Shown: positions 8,250 to 17,646 of the stretch, piece by piece
Position numbering within the stretch: the stretch's first letter is position 1
How the letters are laid out: every line of letters starts with the position of its first letter
Assembly: GCF_000014185.1 (NCBI RefSeq)
Contig: NC_008148.1
Location: 1,716,001 to 1,780,000, forward strand
Source of the DNA: Rubrobacter xylanophilus DSM 9941
GTDB taxonomy: Bacteria > Actinomycetota > Rubrobacteria > Rubrobacterales > Rubrobacteraceae
Direction: 5' to 3'
Length of the DNA stretch: 64,000 nucleotides
Notes under the pieces: model-generated
Seen by the model: only the letters and a program-made list of their open reading frames with translations
Databases searched by the model: none
What the model was told of the DNA's origin: nothing
Program-made: the position numbers and the translations under genes

Positions 8250-8927
8250 CTACCGTGCTTCTTCTCTGAGGGCCTGGATCACGAAATCCCGGCCCTCGTA
8301 GACGTGCTCGCGCATGAGGATCTCTGCTCTTTCGGCTTCGCCGGATCTAAGGGCCTTCAGGATCTGTCGATGGTAGTGGTTGGAGATCATCCGTTCGTGT
8401 GGTCCGTACCAGAAGAAAGCTTTGAAAACGAGGGGTAACTGGACAGTACTCTGAACGAGGCGTTCAAGCCTTCTATTGCGGCTGGCAACGACTATGGTGC
8501 CGTGAAATTCGTTGTTTAGCGACACGAGCTTGCGTGTTTCTTCCTCGTGGTCCGAGAAGACACCGATGATTCTCTCCATCTCGCCGGCAAGCTTTTCCAA
8601 GTACTGAAGCTCGTTTGAGCTTATCTTGCTGGCGGCGCGCCGGGCTGCGTAGCCCTCCAGGACGGCCCGAAGATCGTAGATATCCCAGACATCATCGATG
8701 CTGAAAGAGCAGACCATGGCGCCTTTGTTGGGGATGATCTCCACGAGCCCTTCGGCCTCAAGCCTCGTGAGCGCCTGTCGTATGGGGGTCCTGCTTACCT
8801 TGAGCCTCTCGGCAAGCTGCTCCTCGATGAGCCTCTCTCCAGGACCGTATTCACCCTCAACGATCAGAGCGCGCAGCTGATCAAGAACAGAGTTACCCGG
8901 CCTGTTGTCCTTCGGCAGTGCAGCGAT
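8250..8927 (-). CDS. GntR-family (FadR/FCD) transcriptional regulator with apparent ATC start
   Basis: About 225 residues: an N-terminal winged helix (VLDQLRALIVEGEYGPGERLIEEQLAERLKVSRTPIRQALTRLEAEGLV) and a C-terminal FCD ligand domain with the usual acidic and histidine positions (DLRAVLEG, NNEFHGTIV, HYHRQILKALRSG). The reading frame is open back to a stop at 8966 but contains no ATG, GTG or TTG before the helix-turn-helix. A strong AAGGAGG (8939-8933) sits 5 bases before an in-frame ATC at 8927, which I take as the start; CTG at 8918 is the other option. The first ATG (8744) would delete the DNA-binding domain. It likely represses the operon through the TTTGTATACA sites. Confidence 0.8.
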   Translation of the reverse strand: MAALPKDNRPGNSVLDQLRALIVEGEYGPGERLIEEQLAERLKVSRTPIRQALTRLEAEGLVEIIPNKGAMVCSFSIDDVWDIYDLRAVLEGYAARRAASKISSNELQYLEKLAGEMERIIGVFSDHEEETRKLVSLNNEFHGTIVVASRNRRLERLVQSTVQLPLVFKAFFWYGPHERMISNHYHRQILKALRSGEAERAEILMREHVYEGRDFVIQALREEAR

Positions 8928-8999
8928 GGATGCCTCCTTAAAACAATGAGCAGCACGACATCCTTAATTATCCATATTTATCGGATCCCGGTCCTTATT

Positions 9000-10520
9000 T
9001 TATGAAGCCCTGTAGGCGCCCGTCTTCTCGAAGGCGCGGGCGGCCCGCAGCACGGTCTCCTCGTCCCACTTTCTGCCCACGAGCATCATCCCCACCGGAA
9101 GCCCCTCCGAGGTCCCGCAGGGGACGTTCATGGCCGGGTGCCCGCTCACGTCGAAGGGGCAGGTGTTGGGGATCATCTCCAGCGCCCGGGCGACGACCTC
9201 CTCGCGCGGGGCGTCGGGGGCGGGGATCTTGGTGGCCTTCATGGGCAGCGTCGGCATGAGCAGGAGGTCCGCCCGCTCCAGCGCCGCGTCGTAGGCCGCC
9301 CGCAGCCGGCGGGCGAGGTTCCGGGCCCTGGCGTAGTAGCGGCCGCCGTAGGCCTCGCGCATGTACTGCCCGGTGAGCATGGTGAGCTTTACGGTCTCGG
9401 AGAGCTCGCCGGCGAGCGCGGTGCGGCCCCGCCAGTAGGCGTCGAGCAGCGAGGTGGAGTAGTGCCCCTCCCAGTTCGTCCCCATGCCGTTGCCGCGCAC
9501 CATGAGCTCGGTGGCCCCCTCGATGGCTATGGCGTTCCAGATGTGGATCCCGTCGCGGTGCAGGGGGATGGAGACCTCCTGCACCTCCGCCCCGAGCTCC
9601 CGGAAGGTGTCCGCGGCCCGCCGCACGGTCTCGTCCACGTCCTCCTCGGAGAGGGAGGGCAGGGAGAAACCCTCCGCGACGACGCCTATCCTCACCCCCT
9701 CCACGCCCCGCTCGAGCGCGTTCTGGTAGTCCCCGACCCGCACCTCCCTCTGGCGCGGGTCGAGCCCGTCCTCCCCGGCTATCGCCGAGAGCAGCAGCGC
9801 CACGTCGGAGACGCTCGCGGCGATTGGCCCGACGTGGTCGAGGGTGAGCTCTATGGGGAAGACGCCGGTGTAGGGGACGAGCCCGTAGGTGGGCTTGAGG
9901 CCGTAGGTCCCGCACCAGCAGGAGGGGATGCGGATGGAGCCGCCCTGGTCCCCGCCGATGGCCATCTCCACCTCCCCCGCGGCCACCAGCGCCGCGCTGC
10001 CGCTGGAGGAGCCCCCGGCCGAGCGCGTGCGGTCGTGAGGGTTGAGCACGGGGCCGGTGTCGGAGGTGTGGCTGCCGCCCGAGAAGCACAGGTGCTCGCA
10101 GACGGCCTTGCCCGAGATCTCGCCTCCAGCGTCGAGGATGCGGGTGACGATGGTGGCGTCGAACTCGGGCACGTAGCCCTCGAGGGTGGCCGAACCGTTC
10201 ATCATCGGCACCCCGGCGACCGCGACGTTGTCCTTCACGGCCACCCGCTTGCCCGCGAGCGGCCCCTCCCCCGCGCCCTTTATGGAGCAGCGGTAGTACC
10301 AGGCGTTGAGGGGGTTCTCCTCGGGCTCGGGCCGGCGCCCGCCGGTGCGCGGGTACTTCACCGGGAGGGAGGGCTCGGCCAGCTGGTCCAGCCGCCGGTA
10401 GGAGGCGATGGAGGCCTCCATGAGGCCGGCGAACGAGCGCGCCTCCTCCTCCCCGAGCCGCAGCCCGAAGGAGCTGCGGGCGATCTCCACGAGCCTGCCG
10501 GGATCGGGAACCCTCACCAT
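9000..10520 (-). CDS. Amidase-signature family amidase
   Basis: 506-residue amidase with the Ser-cisSer-Lys triad: Lys96 (VAVKDN), Ser171-173 (GGSSSGSAA) and Ser195 (GGDQGGSIRIPS). As I recall, these positions coincide with those of the Rhodococcus nitrile-hydratase-associated amidases, and the stretch through YGLKPTYGLVPYTGVFPIE also resembles that group. It would hydrolyse a carboxamide to acid plus ammonia in the cytoplasm. The stop lies 73 bases before the GntR start, so it may belong to the same catabolic programme. Upstream it is 58 bases from the carboxylase alpha gene, so it could instead be the last gene of that transcript. No nitrile hydratase genes are visible. Confidence 0.88.
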   Translation of the reverse strand: MVRVPDPGRLVEIARSSFGLRLGEEEARSFAGLMEASIASYRRLDQLAEPSLPVKYPRTGGRRPEPEENPLNAWYYRCSIKGAGEGPLAGKRVAVKDNVAVAGVPMMNGSATLEGYVPEFDATIVTRILDAGGEISGKAVCEHLCFSGGSHTSDTGPVLNPHDRTRSAGGSSSGSAALVAAGEVEMAIGGDQGGSIRIPSCWCGTYGLKPTYGLVPYTGVFPIELTLDHVGPIAASVSDVALLLSAIAGEDGLDPRQREVRVGDYQNALERGVEGVRIGVVAEGFSLPSLSEEDVDETVRRAADTFRELGAEVQEVSIPLHRDGIHIWNAIAIEGATELMVRGNGMGTNWEGHYSTSLLDAYWRGRTALAGELSETVKLTMLTGQYMREAYGGRYYARARNLARRLRAAYDAALERADLLLMPTLPMKATKIPAPDAPREEVVARALEMIPNTCPFDVSGHPAMNVPCGTSEGLPVGMMLVGRKWDEETVLRAARAFEKTGAYRAS

Positions 10521-10578
10521 GCGCCAAGACCTCCTCTCTTCCCTTCCGCAGGCACGCTAGCAGAGCGCCCCGTCCCGG

Positions 10579-12537
10579 TCAATCCTCGCGTTCGATCTCG
10601 GCGAGGACGGCCCCGCCGGGCACGAGGTCCCCCTCCTTGTAGGGCAGGGAGCGGACGACGCCGGCGTGCGGGGCGGTGACGGGCTGCTCCATCTTCATCG
10701 CCTCGAGGACGAGCAGCGGCTGCCCCTCCTCTACCCTCTGCCCCTCCTCGGCCACCACCTTTACCACCGTCCCGGGCATGGGCGCGACGAGCCCCGCCGC
10801 CTCCGCCGCGGCGCCGCCCGCCTCGTCCACCTCGGGCGGCCGGGGGCGGAAGAGCTCGTAGACCGTCCCCCCGAGCGAGACCCGGACGGCCCCGTCCTCC
10901 AGCGCGATCCCGGCGCGCACCGGGCGGCCGTCCACGGTGGCGTGCAGCTCCCCGTTGCGGAAGGCGAGCACCTCGACCTCGGCCTCCTCCCCGCCCTGGA
11001 CGAGCCGGAACCGCCGCCCGCCGAGGCGCTCGGCCTCCACCCGGTGCCAGGAGTCCCCCGTGCGGTAGCGGAGCCGCACCGAGCCGAGGTGCCTCCAGGG
11101 GCCGGCGGCGAAGGGGTCGTCCCCCCGGCCGCAGGAGGCCAGCTCCCCGGCGGCGGCGAGCATCACCGCCTCTTCGGGGACGGGTATCTCCACCGGCGGC
11201 TCCGCGAGCCGGTGGCGCTCCAGAAAGTCCGTGGTGGTCTCCCCGGCCTCGAAGGCGGCGTTCTCGGCTATCCGCCGCAGGAGCGGCAGGTTCGTCGGCA
11301 CCCCGAGCACCGTGTAGTCCTCCAGCGCCCGGCGGAGCCGCCGGACGGCCATCCGGCGGGTGGGGGCGAAGACGATGAGCTTGGAGATCATGGGGTCGTA
11401 GTGCACCGGCACCTGGTCGCCGCTCTCGACCCCGACGTCGTTGCGGATGCCGGGCCCTTCGGGCGGGGCGAAGAGCAGCAGCCTCCCGCCCGCCGGGAGC
11501 CCGCCCTCGCCCTCGGCGTAGATCCTGGCCTCTATCGCGTGCCCGCGGAAGGAGAGCGCCTCCTGGGAGAGCGGCAGCGGCTCCCCCGCCGCCACGGCGA
11601 GCTGGAGCTGCACGAGGTCGGTGCCGGTGACCATCTCGGTCACCGGGTGCTCGACCTGCAGCCTGGCGTTCATCTCCAGGAAGTAGAAGGCCTCCCCGTC
11701 GAGCAAAAACTCGACGGTGCCCGCGTTGCGGTAGCCCGCCTCCCTGGCGAGCCGGACGGCGGCGGAGCAGATCTCCTCCCGCAGCTCGGGCTCGAGCGCA
11801 GGGGAGGGGGCCTCCTCGATGACCTTCTGGTGCCTGCGCTGGATGGAGCACTCCCGCTCGAAGAGGTGGAGCACCTTGCCGTGCTCGTCCCCGATGACCT
11901 GGACCTCTATGTGGCGCGGGTGCTCTATGAACTTCTCCAGGAACACCGAGCCGTCCCCGAAGGCGGAGAGCGCCTCCCGCCGGGCCGCCCGCACCGCCTC
12001 CAGAAAGTCCTGGGGCCGCGCCACGGCCCGCATCCCCCGCCCGCCGCCGCCCGCGCTCGCCTTGATGAGCACCGGGTAGCCTATCCTCCGCGCCTCGGCC
12101 GCGAGCCGCTCCTCGGAGGCGTCCTCGCCGTCGTAGCCGGGGACCGTGGGCACCCCGGCGCGGCGGGCTATCTCCTTGGCACGCACCTTTAGCGCCATCG
12201 CCTCCATGGCCTCCGGCGGGGGCCCCACCCAGACCGCCCCCGCCTCCCGCACGGCCCGGGCGAAGGCCGCGCTCTCGGCCAGAAAGCCGTAGCCGGGGTG
12301 CACGGCCTCGGCCCCGGACTCCAGTATGACCTCTACGAGGCGCTCGATGTTCAGGTAGCTCTCGGAGGCGGGAGCCGGCCCTATCGGGTACGCCTCGTCG
12401 GCCATCCGCCGGTGCATGGACCCCTCGTCCGCCTCCGAGTAGACCGCGACCGTCCTTATCCCGAGCTCCCTGCAGGCCCGGAAGATCCGGACCGCTATCT
12501 CGCCCCGGTTCGCGACGAGCAGCTTACCGAAGCTCAT
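10579..12537 (-). CDS. Biotin-dependent acyl-CoA carboxylase alpha subunit (biotin carboxylase plus BCCP), MCC type
   Basis: About 652 residues. The N-terminal biotin carboxylase domain has KLLVANRGEIAVRIFRACRELG, the glycine-rich ATP-grasp KASAGGGGRGMR, EFLLDG and EMNARLQVEHPVTEM. The C-terminal biotinyl domain has the attachment motif EAMKME about 35 residues from the end. It carboxylates biotin for the carboxyltransferase encoded just upstream (12628-14235). I chose the internal ATG at 12537 (MSFGKLL), because the ORF extension to 12564 has no conserved sequence. With a separate carboxyltransferase and a 3-methylcrotonyl-type context it is probably MccA/LiuD. Geranyl- or propionyl-CoA carboxylase remain possible. 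Confidence 0.88.
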   Translation of the reverse strand: MSFGKLLVANRGEIAVRIFRACRELGIRTVAVYSEADEGSMHRRMADEAYPIGPAPASESYLNIERLVEVILESGAEAVHPGYGFLAESAAFARAVREAGAVWVGPPPEAMEAMALKVRAKEIARRAGVPTVPGYDGEDASEERLAAEARRIGYPVLIKASAGGGGRGMRAVARPQDFLEAVRAARREALSAFGDGSVFLEKFIEHPRHIEVQVIGDEHGKVLHLFERECSIQRRHQKVIEEAPSPALEPELREEICSAAVRLAREAGYRNAGTVEFLLDGEAFYFLEMNARLQVEHPVTEMVTGTDLVQLQLAVAAGEPLPLSQEALSFRGHAIEARIYAEGEGGLPAGGRLLLFAPPEGPGIRNDVGVESGDQVPVHYDPMISKLIVFAPTRRMAVRRLRRALEDYTVLGVPTNLPLLRRIAENAAFEAGETTTDFLERHRLAEPPVEIPVPEEAVMLAAAGELASCGRGDDPFAAGPWRHLGSVRLRYRTGDSWHRVEAERLGGRRFRLVQGGEEAEVEVLAFRNGELHATVDGRPVRAGIALEDGAVRVSLGGTVYELFRPRPPEVDEAGGAAAEAAGLVAPMPGTVVKVVAEEGQRVEEGQPLLVLEAMKMEQPVTAPHAGVVRSLPYKEGDLVPGGAVLAEIERED

Positions 12538-12627
12538 GGCGCCCCCAGCGCACGACCCCGCCACACATCCCGAGGAACCTCCCTTCGCCCGATCTCCGGA
12601 CCACCCATACCGGCAAGAATATCAACC

Positions 12628-14235
12628 CTACATCCTGAACACGCCGAAGGTCGTCTCCCGCAGCGGGGCGTTGGCGGCCGCCGAGAGGCCCAGGGCCAGC
12701 ACCATCCGCGTGTCCGCCGGGTCGATGATCCCGTCGTCCCACAGCCGGGCCGTCGAGTAGTAAGGGTTGCCCTCCCGCTCGTACTTCTCCAGGATGGGCC
12801 GGCGGAACTCCTCCCGCTCCTCCTCGCTCATCTCCCTGCCCTCCCGCCGCAGGTTGTCCTCCTGCACCGTCAGGAGGACGTTGGCGGCCTGCTGGCCGCC
12901 CATCACGCTGATGCGGGCGTTCGGCCACATCCAGAGAAAGCGCGGGGAGTAGGCCCGGCCGCACATACCGTAGTTGCCCGCCCCGAAGGAGCCCCCGATG
13001 ATCACGGTGAACTTCGGGACGCTGGCGCACGCCACCGCCGTCACCAGCTTCGCCCCGTGCTTGGCGATGCCCTCGTTCTCGTACTTCTTCCCGACCATAA
13101 AGCCGGTTATGTTCTGCAGGAACACCAGCGGCACCCCCCGCGAGCAGCACAGCTCTATAAAGTGCGCCCCCTTCAGGGCGCTCTCGGAGAAGAGGATGCC
13201 GTTGTTGGCCAGGATGCCCACGGGGTGGCCCATGATCCTGGCGAACCCGCAGACCAGCGTCTCCCCGTAGCGGGGCTTGAACTCGTGCAGGTAGCTGGCG
13301 TCCACCACGCGGGCTATGACCTCGCGCACGTCGTAGCCCTGGCGGTAGTCCGGGGAGACCACCCCGTAGAGCTCCTCGGGGTCGTAGAGGGGGTCCTCCG
13401 GCTCCTCAACCGTCCAGGGGACGCGCTTCTCGCGGTTCAGGTTGGAGACGATCTGGCGCACGAGCGCGATGGCGTGCTCGTCGTTCTCCGCGAAGTGGTC
13501 GGCGACCCCGGAGAGGCGGGTGTGCACGTCCGCCCCGCCGAGCTCCTCGGCCGTCACCGCCTCGCCGGTCGCCGCCTTCACCAGCGGCGGGCCGCCGAGG
13601 AAGATCGTCCCCTGCTCCTTCACGATGACGACCTCGTCGCTCATCGCCGGGACGTAGGCCCCGCCCGCGGTGCAGCTGCCCATCACGGCGGCGATCTGGG
13701 GTATCCCCTTCGCGCTCATGCGCGCCTGGTTGTAGAAGATGCGGCCGAAGTGGTCGCGGTCGGGGAAGACCTCGTCCTGCAGGGGGAGGTAGGCCCCGCC
13801 CGAGTCGACCAGGTAGATGCAGGGGAGGTGGTTCTGCTCGGCGATCTCCTGCGCCCGGAGGTGCTTCTTGACGGTCATGGGGTAGTAGGTGCCGCCCTTC
13901 ACCGTGGCGTCGTTGGCCACGATCACGCACTCCACCCCCGAGACCCGCCCGACCCCGGTGACGATGCCGGCGGCGGGAACCTCTCCGCCGTACATCCCGT
14001 GGGCGGCCAGCGGGGAGAGCTCCAGAAACGCGGTGCCGGGGTCGAGGAGCAGCTCGATCCTGTCGCGCACCAGGAGCTTGCCGCGCTCCGTGTGCCGCTT
14101 GCGGGCCCGCTCGCTCCCGCCCCGGCGGGCCTCCGCCGAGCGCTCCCTGAGCTCCGCCACGAGCCGCTCGAAGTCCTCCCGGTTGCGGCGGAAGGCGTCG
14201 CTTCTCGGGTCCACCATGCTGCGAAGCTTGCTCAC
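12628..14235 (-). CDS. Acyl-CoA carboxylase carboxyltransferase subunit, methylcrotonyl-CoA type
   Basis: 535 residues, the usual size of MccB/LiuB. Crotonase-fold carboxyltransferase motifs include [58 protein letters not shown] and [18 protein letters not shown]. The last two are typical of 3-methylcrotonyl-CoA carboxylase beta subunits rather than of propionyl-CoA carboxylase. The GTG start at 14235 shares a GTGA overlap with the stop of the upstream ligase, and a 90-base gap leads to the alpha subunit. The longer ORF to 14901 is only read-through in the ligase region. Role: second step of leucine/isovalerate degradation, carboxylating 3-methylcrotonyl-CoA to 3-methylglutaconyl-CoA. Confidence 0.87.
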   Translation of the reverse strand: MSKLRSMVDPRSDAFRRNREDFERLVAELRERSAEARRGGSERARKRHTERGKLLVRDRIELLLDPGTAFLELSPLAAHGMYGGEVPAAGIVTGVGRVSGVECVIVANDATVKGGTYYPMTVKKHLRAQEIAEQNHLPCIYLVDSGGAYLPLQDEVFPDRDHFGRIFYNQARMSAKGIPQIAAVMGSCTAGGAYVPAMSDEVVIVKEQGTIFLGGPPLVKAATGEAVTAEELGGADVHTRLSGVADHFAENDEHAIALVRQIVSNLNREKRVPWTVEEPEDPLYDPEELYGVVSPDYRQGYDVREVIARVVDASYLHEFKPRYGETLVCGFARIMGHPVGILANNGILFSESALKGAHFIELCCSRGVPLVFLQNITGFMVGKKYENEGIAKHGAKLVTAVACASVPKFTVIIGGSFGAGNYGMCGRAYSPRFLWMWPNARISVMGGQQAANVLLTVQEDNLRREGREMSEEEREEFRRPILEKYEREGNPYYSTARLWDDGIIDPADTRMVLALGLSAAANAPLRETTFGVFRM

Positions 14236-15899
14236 GGTCTTCTCACCCTCTCCCTCTCGCGGGCGCGCAGGACGTTGCGCCGGATCTTGCCGGTCGCCGT
14301 CAGCGGCAGCTCGGGGACGAACTCCACCTCCCGCGGGTACTCGTGCGCCCCAAGCCTCCTGCGGACCAGCTCCTTCAGCTCCTCGGCCAGCGCCTCGTCG
14401 CCCTCCCCCTCCCTGAGGACCACGAACGCCTTCACCACCTCCCCGCGCACCGGGTCCGGCCTGCCCACCGCCGCGGCCATCAGCACCCGGGGGTGCTTGA
14501 CGAGGGTCTCCTCGATCTCGGCCGGCCCTATGCGGTAGCCGGAGGAGGTGATCACATCGTCGTCCCGCCCCACGAAGCGGAAGTACCCCTCCCCATCGCG
14601 GGTGGCGAGATCCCCGGTCCTGAGCCAGTCGCCGACGAACTTCGCCTCGGTGGCCCGCTCGTTGTTCCAGTAACCGAGCATCATGACGGGATCCGGCCGC
14701 AGGACGGCCACCTCCCCCACCTCGCCGGGCGGGAGCTCCCTCCCCTCCGCGTCGATGATCGCCACCCTGTGCCCCGGCACCGGCCGGCCCATGGAACCGG
14801 GCTTTATGGGCATGATGGCCGAGCAGTTGGAGAGCACGAGGTTGCACTCGGTCTGGCCGTAGAACTCGTTTATGGGGAGCCCAAGCTCTTCCCTGGCCCA
14901 CGCCAGCGACTCCTCGCCGAGAGGCTCGCCGCCGCAGGCCAGAGTCTCGAGCTCCAGGCGCCAGCGGCTGCGCGGCGAGCCCACGGCCCGCATCATCTTG
15001 AGCGCCGTGGGCGGCAGGAAGACGTTGCGCACGCCCCAGCGCTCCATCAGGTCGAACGCCCGCTCCGGGTCGAACCGCCGCATCCTGCAGGAGAGCACCG
15101 GCAGCCCCCAGTGCAGCGCGGGGAACAGCACGTCGAAGAGCCCCCCGATCCAGGCCCAGTCCGCCGGGGTCCAGAACAGGTCCCCCCGGCGCGGCGCGAG
15201 GTCGTGCGGCAGGCTCACCCCGGGCAGGTGCCCGAGCAGGATCCTGTGCCCGTGCAGCGCCCCCTTGGGAGACCCAGTCGTCCCCGAGGTGTAGATGATG
15301 ATCGCCGGGTCGTCCGGGCCCGTCTCGACCGGCCGGAAGAAGGGAGAGGCCTCCCGGACCAGGTCGTCGAAGCCCAGAGCCCCGGCGCGCCCGCCCCCCG
15401 TGAGCACGACGTGCTCCAGCTCCTCAAGCTCCTCGCGCAGCGACGCGGCCACCTCGAAGTGCTCCTCGTCGGTTACGATCACCCGGGCCCCGCTGTCGGA
15501 GAGCCGGAAGCGCAGCGCGTCCTCCCCGAAGAGCGCGAAAAGGGGGACGGTGACGGCGCCGAGCTTGTAGACGGCGATGTGCGCCACCGGCAGCTGCGGC
15601 GTCTGCGAGAGCAGCACGGCCACCCGGTCGCCGCGCTCCACCCCGAGCCCCCGCAGCGCGTTGGCGAAGCGGTCCGAGGCGAGCTTGAGCTCCCGGAAGG
15701 TCCACTTCTCGGCCGTCCCGTCGCCCCGGTCGTGGATGAGGGCGAGCCTCCCCGGCTCCCAAGCGTGCCGGTCGCAGACGTCGGTCCCGATGTTGTACGG
15801 GCGCGGAAGATCCCAGGAAAAGCCCTCGTAGAGCGTCTCGTAGTCCAGCCTCCGGGGCATCCGGGAGGTAAGCGAAGCCCAGAAGTCGTCCGGGGCCAT
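14232..15899 (-). CDS. AMP-forming acyl-CoA synthetase
   Basis: 555-residue ANL-superfamily ligase. Visible motifs: P-loop [36 protein letters not shown] (A5), [38 protein letters not shown] (A7-A8) and the C-terminal catalytic lysine in [13 protein letters not shown]. It activates a short or medium-chain acid to its CoA ester, here perhaps isovalerate or another branched acid feeding the carboxylase. The start ATG 15899 has GAGGAGG 7 bases upstream; the ORF extension to 15962 has no ribosome site. It leads the MCC transcription unit and is translationally coupled to it by the GTGA overlap. Confidence 0.88.
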   Translation of the reverse strand: MAPDDFWASLTSRMPRRLDYETLYEGFSWDLPRPYNIGTDVCDRHAWEPGRLALIHDRGDGTAEKWTFRELKLASDRFANALRGLGVERGDRVAVLLSQTPQLPVAHIAVYKLGAVTVPLFALFGEDALRFRLSDSGARVIVTDEEHFEVAASLREELEELEHVVLTGGGRAGALGFDDLVREASPFFRPVETGPDDPAIIIYTSGTTGSPKGALHGHRILLGHLPGVSLPHDLAPRRGDLFWTPADWAWIGGLFDVLFPALHWGLPVLSCRMRRFDPERAFDLMERWGVRNVFLPPTALKMMRAVGSPRSRWRLELETLACGGEPLGEESLAWAREELGLPINEFYGQTECNLVLSNCSAIMPIKPGSMGRPVPGHRVAIIDAEGRELPPGEVGEVAVLRPDPVMMLGYWNNERATEAKFVGDWLRTGDLATRDGEGYFRFVGRDDDVITSSGYRIGPAEIEETLVKHPRVLMAAAVGRPDPVRGEVVKAFVVLREGEGDEALAEELKELVRRRLGAHEYPREVEFVPELPLTATGKIRRNVLRARERERVRRP

Positions 15900-15975
15900 C
15901 GTGCACCCTCCTCCTCTCTCCGGCCACCTGTCCCGGGGGCATTTTACCCGCCCCACGACCACCCCGCCCGCAGCG

Positions 15976-16008
15976 AAAAGGGAGGGCCCCGGAGAGAGGA
16001 GCCCTCCC
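15976..16008 (-). terminator. Rho-independent terminator after the LPXTG protein gene
   Basis: On the minus strand an 8-bp stem (arms 16008-16001 and 15987-15980, GGGAGGGC/GCCCTCCC) with a 13-base loop is followed by TTTT. It lies 24 bases past the stop of the 16032-17060 gene. Confidence 0.65.
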
Positions 16009-16031
16009 TCACCGTGGCGCGCCGGAAGGCC

Positions 16032-17060
16032 CTAGCGCACGAGCCGCCCGGCGAGCAGACCGCCCGCCACCAGCGCGAGCGCCGCCCCGAGCGCGAGCAG
16101 ACCGGAGCCGCCGGTGTCGGGGAGCTCGGTGAGACCGCCGTAGGCCCCCTCCCCGCCGGCGTACTGGCTGGCCGCCTCGCCCGCGTACTGCTCGGACGCA
16201 GCGCCGGACCCCTCGGGGTAGGGGCCGGTCGCCTCGCCGCCCTCGCCGCCGGAGCCGGGAACGGCGAGGCCGTCGCCGCCGTCTCCGGTCTCGGGCTCGC
16301 CGGGGACGCCCGGCCGCCCGCCGCCGTAGTCGTTGGTTATGTTGTTGACCACCTCCTGGCAGTACTGGACCGTGGAGATGCTGGCGTTGCCGCTGTTCTG
16401 GATTATGTTGCTGCAGTCGCCGAGGGTGAGGCCGGAGAAGTCCCCGCCCACGTCGCCGGTGTCGCCCCCGACGGTCTGGCCCCCGCCACCGGGCCGTCCG
16501 GGCTGCTGGCCGCCGTCACCGGGCTGCTGGCCGCCGTCATCCCCGCCGTCTGCCGGACAGGGCGGGACGACGACCTGCTCGCTCGAGTCTATGACCCCGA
16601 GCTGTATCCCCTGGAGGATCGGGAACCGCTCGGAGAGCTGCGCCTCCAGCTGGTTGACGTTCACCACGGTCGTCGTGGCGGTGTAGGTGCCGGGCTCGAG
16701 AGCAACGGTCTGCCCGGACTGGGCGGTGGCGACCACCTGACCGCCCCGCTGGTACTCGGTCTGGAAGAGCGCAACGTTCAGCAGTATCTGCAGAAACTCC
16801 TCCTCGCCTATGCCGAGGATCTCAAGGTTCCCCGTCGCAAGCCCGAGATCCGACGTGGTGGTCACGTCCCGGGTCCCGTCGGGATTGCACTGCTCGCTGA
16901 CGGTGGTCTCCGTGAAGACCTGCAGCACCGCCTCGAGAAGCTGCGCCTGCGCCGCCCTCGCCGCCACCCCCAAAGAGAGCACCGCGGCGATGAGCGCCGC
17001 AAGGAAGAAGACCACGAGGCGCCGGACGCCGCCTCCCCCAAACGCTAGCGTGCCGTTCAC
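16032..17060 (-). CDS. LPXTG-anchored cell-wall surface protein (function unknown)
   Basis: About 342 residues. Features in order: Arg-Arg-preceded signal segment (RRLVVFFLAALIAAVLSLGVAARAAQAQ), a globular part of roughly 150 residues with a probable disulfide pair (SEQCNPDG, PPCPADG), a Gly/Gln/Pro-rich linker, a second small Cys-containing block (LGDCSNIIQ, YCQEVV), a Gly/Ser/Glu/Tyr-rich stalk, then LPDTGGSG, a hydrophobic helix and RLVR. This is a sortase substrate displayed on the wall; no sortase gene is in the window. I chose GTG 17060 close to the signal segment; a GTG at 17126 would add 22 unlikely residues. It is monocistronic with its own terminator. The globular domain is not one I recognise. 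Confidence 0.75.
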   Translation of the reverse strand: MNGTLAFGGGGVRRLVVFFLAALIAAVLSLGVAARAAQAQLLEAVLQVFTETTVSEQCNPDGTRDVTTTSDLGLATGNLEILGIGEEEFLQILLNVALFQTEYQRGGQVVATAQSGQTVALEPGTYTATTTVVNVNQLEAQLSERFPILQGIQLGVIDSSEQVVVPPCPADGGDDGGQQPGDGGQQPGRPGGGGQTVGGDTGDVGGDFSGLTLGDCSNIIQNSGNASISTVQYCQEVVNNITNDYGGGRPGVPGEPETGDGGDGLAVPGSGGEGGEATGPYPEGSGAASEQYAGEAASQYAGGEGAYGGLTELPDTGGSGLLALGAALALVAGGLLAGRLVR

Positions 17061-17197
17061 ATCCCTCCCATCTTTTCTGTTCTTCTCCGTTCCTCCACCG
17101 ATGTCACCGCCTGTCTGGATACGCACCGCTCTCTTCTGGCTCTCCCCGCAACCACCTCCTCCGACAACTCATTTAGCATCAACTGATGATTACTGAT

Positions 17198-17227
17198 AGT
17201 TTGCCATGATTCGTTGGGATGTGTCAA
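17198..17227 (-). promoter_or_regulatory. Possible promoter of the LPXTG protein gene
   Basis: An AT-richer patch upstream of the surface-protein gene holds a perfect TTGACA (17227-17222, minus strand). The best -10 at 18-base spacing is only CAAACT. Just downstream are two ACTGAT direct repeats (17182-17187 and 17192-17197) exactly 10 bp apart, possibly a regulator site. Confidence 0.35.
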
Positions 17228-17301
17228 CGTTTGTTAGGAGAAGTTAACGGGGATGCGGGAGGGATCGCGGGACACAGCCGCCGCCCCCGGGTCCACCGCT
17301 T

Positions 17302-17646
17302 CTACAAGCCGCCCCTCCGGCGGCCGCGGAAGATGGGCCGCAGGTCCTCCAGCCGCTCGTAGGTCCACCAGAGGTAGTTCTGCGTGCCGCCCTCGCGCAG
17401 GGGGTGGAGGTCTGCGTTCTCCGGGTCTTCCAGAAAGGCGCTGAAGGCCTCGCGCGAGGGCCACTCCACCAGGATCATCACGCGGCGGGGAGCGACGCCC
17501 GGGTCGCTCCCCGCGTCGCCGGCAAACCGTCCGAGAGCCACCACCCTGCCGCCGTGCCTGGCCACCGCCTGCGCCGAGCGGCGGGAGTACCGCAGGTAGA
17601 GGTCGTTCTCCGCCAGGTCGAAGAGGTTCAGGGCGTAGAGGCTCAC
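17302..17646 (-). CDS. DUF1330-family small protein
   Basis: 114 residues with the DUF1330 (dimeric ferredoxin-like alpha/beta-barrel) pattern: YALNLFDLAENDLYLRYSRRS, GGRVVALGRF, MILVEWPSREAFSAFLEDPE. The function of this family is unknown; some related folds are monooxygenase- or isomerase-like. The GTG start overlaps the stop of the acyl-CoA dehydrogenase gene (GTGA at 17646-17643), so the two are co-translated. This suggests an accessory role in that enzyme's pathway. Confidence 0.7.
   Translation of the reverse strand: MSLYALNLFDLAENDLYLRYSRRSAQAVARHGGRVVALGRFAGDAGSDPGVAPRRVMILVEWPSREAFSAFLEDPENADLHPLREGGTQNYLWWTYERLEDLRPIFRGRRRGGL

Noticed and set aside
12298-17048. Very long plus-strand ORFs (746 and 901 codons) opposite the MCC and ligase genes
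   Set aside because: They are antisense to well-supported genes, have Pro/His/Leu/Arg-rich composition typical of GC-rich mirror frames, and show no domain pattern or ribosome site.
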